In this document: in pieces, positions 34,436 to 37,740 of the stretch
Layout: each line of letters opens with the position of its first letter
Position numbering within the stretch: the stretch's first letter is position 1
Assembly (NCBI GenBank): GCA_035452965.1
Contig: DAOTCE010000043.1
Location: 1-37,740 of the forward strand
Source of the DNA: Candidatus Paceibacterota bacterium
GTDB lineage: Bacteria > Verrucomicrobiota > Verrucomicrobiia > Limisphaerales > UBA8199
DNA length: 37,740 bases
Reading direction: 5' to 3'
Program-made: the position numbers and the translations under genes
Notes under the pieces: model-generated
What the model saw: the letters and a program-made list of their open reading frames with translations, nothing else
Databases searched by the model: none
Told to the model about the DNA's origin: nothing

Positions 34436-36307
34436 CTACTTTGGAACGAACTGCAAGGCCAGCACCGGTTTGCCCTCGGGCCCGAAGTCGCCGGCGATGC
34501 GGATGGCGGCCTCGGTCCAGGCGTTGGTCTCCGGCCGGGTAAGCGCCAGGGTCAACTCCTTCCGCTCACCCGGAGAAAGCTCTGCTGCCGGCGGAAATTG
34601 CGCCGCCCAGCCCTCCGGCGCAGTCACTCGCAGCCGCCCGCTGGTCTTGTTGGCGCCGAAGTTATAGAGGAACACCGGGACCGACTTCGCGCGCGCGGCG
34701 CCAAACCGGTAGGCCGACTCCTTTAAGACGGTGTCGGCCTCGGGCAAGAGCGCCTGGAGAACCACGGGCGCAGCCTCGCCGGCGAGCGGCCCCGCCGGCC
34801 TGGGCGGCGGGATGAGCTTCGGACGGAGCGCGGTGGGAAAGACCGCGAGGACCGGCGCGCGGCCGACCGGGAGCGTCCTGCCCGTCACCCGCACCGCGCG
34901 GCCCAGGTGGTCGTAACAGGCCTGCGGCGCCCCCGGCAGCTCCCACGTCCTGTCGCTCTTGGCCCAAGCCACCGCCACGTCGGCCGCCTTTCCGTCCGGC
35001 CGGGCGCTGAAGAAATAGGCCTGCCCGGCCTTGTCGCCCAGCTCGACCCGCCCGAGCGGCCGGGCATCCGCCAGCAACCGGCCCACAGCGGCCAGCGCCA
35101 CATAGCCGGGGCGCGGAGTCAGATCGCCGTGCAGCAGGCCAAACTGCACCGCCCCTTCGCTATATTGTGGCAGAATGAAGTAGAAGACCTGCGCCGCACC
35201 CTGGTGCAACGACAACGCGTAGGTCTTGGTAAGGCGCTCGGCTTGCAGGCGCAGGTTCTCCGCGCTGAGTTCCCTCAGCTTCTCATCCCCCTCCCATTTC
35301 ACCCGGACGCTGATCTCCGTCACCCACAGGGGCTTTCCCGCGGAGACGGCGCGGTGGTCGGCAAACGCCTCGGGGTAGCCCTGGAGTTGCTCGTAGCAGT
35401 GCAGATTGTACGTGTCGAAGCAGCCCCAGGCTTCGTTGGCCTGGAAATCCCGCAGGGTCGCGGCGCGGTGAATGGCAAAGACGTTCAGGCAGGCAATCAC
35501 CTTCGGGTTGCCCTCTTTGAGACCGAGGTAAGCCGCCTTTTGGAGCGACGCCATCTCGCTGCCGGTGTGCCCGCCAAACACCTCGATATCCGCCTCATTC
35601 CACGGCTCGATTGCTCCCACCTGCCCCTGCCACCGGCGCGCCATCTCGCGATAGAACCGGTGGATGTCCCGCAGATCGAGCGGGAAACGCCGGCCATTCG
35701 GGTTGGCCCAGGGCGCGGAGGCGTGGCCGACCTGCAACACCTGCAGGCCCGCCGCCGCCTGGGCCTGCGCCGAGGCGTCGTAGCGGTTGCTCGGGGCGAA
35801 CTCCCCCCGCTTCGGCTCCAGTTCCGGCCACGAGAGCCGATCCCGCACCCAGTTGATGCCCGCCAGCGCGCAGAGGTTGGCCGGCGCAGCCATCCGTTCG
35901 GGGGGAAAGAACCACGCCATGCCCAAGTCGGTCGCAATCGGAGAACTCAGCGGCGTGGGCGCCCGTAATGGCTCCAACACTCCGACGGTGACGCGATTCG
36001 TCCCGGCCCCGCCGCCACCGCTGAGCACCTCATAATAACCGACCGGCAGCTTGCCGAGGCGCGCTCGGCCGTCATCATCCAGGCGCCCCTCGGCGACCAT
36101 CCTTCCTTCGTAATCCACGACCCGCCAGGCTGGCACTGACTTCACAGCCGCCTCGACCACGACCGCCTCGCCGCGCAGGAAGATGTTGCCCGGATGCGGG
36201 GGTAACGCGCGCGGGATGACGCGGCCGTGTGTCTCAGCCCTGGCTCGGAGTCCCGGGCTGATCAAGACGCCCAGGATTCCGGCGATTATCCAGATGCTTC
36301 TCGTCAT
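34436..36307 (-). CDS. Secreted clan GH-A glycoside hydrolase
   Basis: A 623-residue glycoside hydrolase from the ATG at 36307 (MTRSIWIIAGILGV; an upstream start at 36337 is less likely). The signal peptide ends near ARA-E. An N-terminal beta domain is followed by a TIM barrel: GMAWFFPPERM, LAGINWVRDRLSWPELEP, then the acid/base Glu238 in EPWNEADIE and the nucleophile Glu331 in LWVTEISV, at the spacing expected for clan GH-A (families such as GH5, GH39 or GH2-like). A C-terminal NEW3-like beta domain (about 530-620: KSVPVFLYNFGANKTSGRL) ends the chain. The family within the clan cannot be fixed by eye. The sulfatase ATG lies 48 bases downstream, so the hydrolase, the sulfatase and the GH114 and GH127 genes form one set. 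Confidence 0.82.
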   Translation of the reverse strand: MTRSIWIIAGILGVLISPGLRARAETHGRVIPRALPPHPGNIFLRGEAVVVEAAVKSVPAWRVVDYEGRMVAEGRLDDDGRARLGKLPVGYYEVLSGGGGAGTNRVTVGVLEPLRAPTPLSSPIATDLGMAWFFPPERMAAPANLCALAGINWVRDRLSWPELEPKRGEFAPSNRYDASAQAQAAAGLQVLQVGHASAPWANPNGRRFPLDLRDIHRFYREMARRWQGQVGAIEPWNEADIEVFGGHTGSEMASLQKAAYLGLKEGNPKVIACLNVFAIHRAATLRDFQANEAWGCFDTYNLHCYEQLQGYPEAFADHRAVSAGKPLWVTEISVRVKWEGDEKLRELSAENLRLQAERLTKTYALSLHQGAAQVFYFILPQYSEGAVQFGLLHGDLTPRPGYVALAAVGRLLADARPLGRVELGDKAGQAYFFSARPDGKAADVAVAWAKSDRTWELPGAPQACYDHLGRAVRVTGRTLPVGRAPVLAVFPTALRPKLIPPPRPAGPLAGEAAPVVLQALLPEADTVLKESAYRFGAARAKSVPVFLYNFGANKTSGRLRVTAPEGWAAQFPPAAELSPGERKELTLALTRPETNAWTEAAIRIAGDFGPEGKPVLALQFVPK

Positions 36308-36311
36308 GCGT

Positions 36312-36330
36312 CCGCGCCGCGACGGCGCGG
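36312..36330. repeat. Short GC-rich hairpin before the GH-A hydrolase start
   Basis: CCGCGCCG (36312-36319) and CGGCGCGG (36323-36330) pair perfectly around a CGA loop, in the 39-base gap between the Ig-domain gene stop and the hydrolase ATG at 36307. There is no T run, so it is not a standard intrinsic terminator; it may affect the message or be another small palindromic element. Confidence 0.6.
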
Positions 36331-36346
36331 CACCCAATCCCGATCG

Positions 36347-37740
36347 TTATTGGCGCAGACGGAAGAACTGCTGGCTGGCGGCACCCGTGCTGTTCGTGTA
36401 AGGCCGGGTTCCGTTCACCACGTCGAGGTATGGCCCCGTGACGGCGGTTGCCGACTGCAGGAAGTATGAGCCGTTCCAGTCCAGCACCAGGTTGTCGGGG
36501 TTGGGGCTGGCCGAAAGCAGCGGCGAGGCGGCAGACGCGGGCGCCGTCGGGCCGAGCCGGATGCCGCGGAAGTTCTGGTTGGCGCCGGCGCTGGCGATCG
36601 CAGTCCCCGTTGACGCCGCGCCGGTGTCTTCGAGGACCACGATCTGGTTGTTGACGTTCTCGCTGGTCACCGCGTACAGGACGGGGTTGGCCCCGCTGAA
36701 ATCCGCCGCCAGATAACGCGCGCCGTTGTTCAGGCCGTTGGTCAGCGTATAGGCCCGGTTCCAGTTCGAACCATCGAACTCCCAGCGTTGGATGCCGCCG
36801 CCGTTGGCGGCCGCGCGATCATCGGCCAGGTAGATCAGCATCCCGTTGGGGCTGACATCGCAGTCCGACGAACCCGTGGACCCGGATGCAATCAACACGG
36901 CGGGCGTCGCTGCCGCCGTCGGCATCCCGTCCAGTTTCATGACGCCGTTCTTGTTGGCAACGGCCGACACGCAGTAGAGGTCCCCGTTGAACAACCCCAT
37001 CGAGCGGAGGTTGTTCCACTCGCTCTGGACCAGCGCCGCCGGCGCGTCGAAACCAAAATAATGCGTCCCCGGCGAGCGCCCCCAGCCCCAGTAATTGTTG
37101 GTGCTGTCCGTCAGCCCGCCGCGCCAGATGATGTTGCTGAACGCGTTGGTGCTGGCAATGGCCAGCGTGTAGCGCCCGCCGGCGTCCACCACCCCAATGC
37201 CGCGCGGCACGGCCGCCGCGGTCGAGTTCTGCAGCGGCGCGCCGTAGCCGAGATCCGTGTGGTAGCCCGCGATCACCAGGTGCGTCCCATTGGCGGAGCG
37301 CGACAGCCCGTTGCCCGTGATCGAGGTCGCGGCGCCCACCGAAACGATGTACGGGCCGATGCCGATGATGCCGTAGGGCCCGCTATCCGGTATGCTCAGC
37401 GTGTTCACATAAGCCCCGTTCTTCGCGAACTGGTCCAGGAACATCGAATTGCCCTGATCCGTCAACTGCTGGTCGCCGCTGCCCATGCGGATGGCCACCG
37501 CGTTGGTATCGTAAAGCCGCGTCGAGGCGGCAATCGCCACCACCGCCACCGTGCTCGTCTCCGTGTTGATCGAGTTCCACACAATCACCCGGTAATTGCC
37601 CGTCACCCCCGCCTGAACATTGCTCAAGACGTAGCCCGCCGAAGTCGCCCCCGGCAAATCCGTCCCTTCCCGCTGCCACTGGTAATTGTATTTAGTTCGA
37701 TACTCCGGGCCCTGGCCGGTGGCAGAGTGAGTCAAACAGC
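36347..37740 (-). CDS. Secreted Ig-domain/beta-propeller-like protein, 5' end missing
   Basis: At least 464 codons, open to the window edge, so the N-terminus (and any signal peptide) is outside the window. The visible part begins with an Ig-like domain (YNYQWQREGTDLPGATSAGY then GNYRVIVWNS), a fold common in large secreted proteins of this phylum. A long region of repeated beta-strand segments follows (DCDVSPNGMLIYLADDR, IQRWEFDGSNW, ARYLAADFSGANPVLYAVT), which resembles a beta-propeller or repeated surface structure. The C-terminus ends in SQQFFRLRQ, like the end of the 1928-residue protein. No catalytic motif is visible. The GH-A hydrolase gene follows on the same strand after 39 bases with a hairpin between. 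Function is unknown; binding or surface display at the head of the glycosidase locus is a guess. Confidence 0.8.
   Translation of the reverse strand, partial: CLTHSATGQGPEYRTKYNYQWQREGTDLPGATSAGYVLSNVQAGVTGNYRVIVWNSINTETSTVAVVAIAASTRLYDTNAVAIRMGSGDQQLTDQGNSMFLDQFAKNGAYVNTLSIPDSGPYGIIGIGPYIVSVGAATSITGNGLSRSANGTHLVIAGYHTDLGYGAPLQNSTAAAVPRGIGVVDAGGRYTLAIASTNAFSNIIWRGGLTDSTNNYWGWGRSPGTHYFGFDAPAALVQSEWNNLRSMGLFNGDLYCVSAVANKNGVMKLDGMPTAAATPAVLIASGSTGSSDCDVSPNGMLIYLADDRAAANGGGIQRWEFDGSNWNRAYTLTNGLNNGARYLAADFSGANPVLYAVTSENVNNQIVVLEDTGAASTGTAIASAGANQNFRGIRLGPTAPASAASPLLSASPNPDNLVLDWNGSYFLQSATAVTGPYLDVVNGTRPYTNSTGAASQQFFRLRQ

Overview
The window reads as a GC-rich chromosomal segment of a Verrucomicrobiota bacterium, probably of the Pedosphaera/Limisphaera type. 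This is inferred from protein character, not from a database search. Clues are a SecD-SecF fusion directly after yajC, a one-gene prepilin-like protein with the GFTLIELLVVIAI...LARAKEKA head common in that phylum, secreted proteins ending in a (F/Y)(F/Y)R(L/V)R motif, several secreted glycosidases with a sulfatase, and an in-frame palindromic repeat. I see no phage, transposase, CRISPR, tRNA or rRNA.

Left part (1-9008). Position 1 starts with a perfect 40-base palindrome, followed by about 280 bases without a gene, an adenosine-specific kinase-family gene (+) and a membrane hybrid histidine kinase (-). Diverging from the kinase is a tight plus-strand run: yajC, secDF, a TerC-family membrane protein and recJ (protein export plus DNA repair).

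Middle part (9009-18868). Minus-strand genes encode an endonuclease IV-type AP endonuclease and a 2-oxo acid dehydrogenase set (E1 alpha, E1 beta, E2; no E3 here). A soluble REC-kinase-REC-REC-HPt phosphorelay protein diverges from them. Then come plus-strand housekeeping genes: a HIT-family hydrolase, a PhoH-like ATPase and YbeY.

Giant secreted protein and partners (18970-26152). A 1928-residue exported beta-sandwich/FN3 protein contains an in-frame 1182-base-period duplication whose 695-base core is identical in both copies. It is followed by a DUF502 membrane protein and recO, which overlap by four bases.

Right part (26185-37740) is all on the minus strand and looks like a carbohydrate locus. 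In transcription order: an Ig-domain secreted protein (cut by the window end), a clan GH-A glycoside hydrolase, a sulfatase carrying an in-frame palindromic repeat, a GH114-type protein, a GH127-type beta-L-arabinofuranosidase, a prepilin-like protein, a LacI-family regulator and a sugar transporter of the GRP/GlcU type. The most coherent regulatory signal is a pair of near-identical sites (consensus GCRCAAACGATTGYG on the minus strand). Each starts 2 bases after a predicted -10 box, one before the lacI homologue and one before the prepilin-like gene. They suggest that the LacI protein controls itself, the transporter and the pseudopilin.
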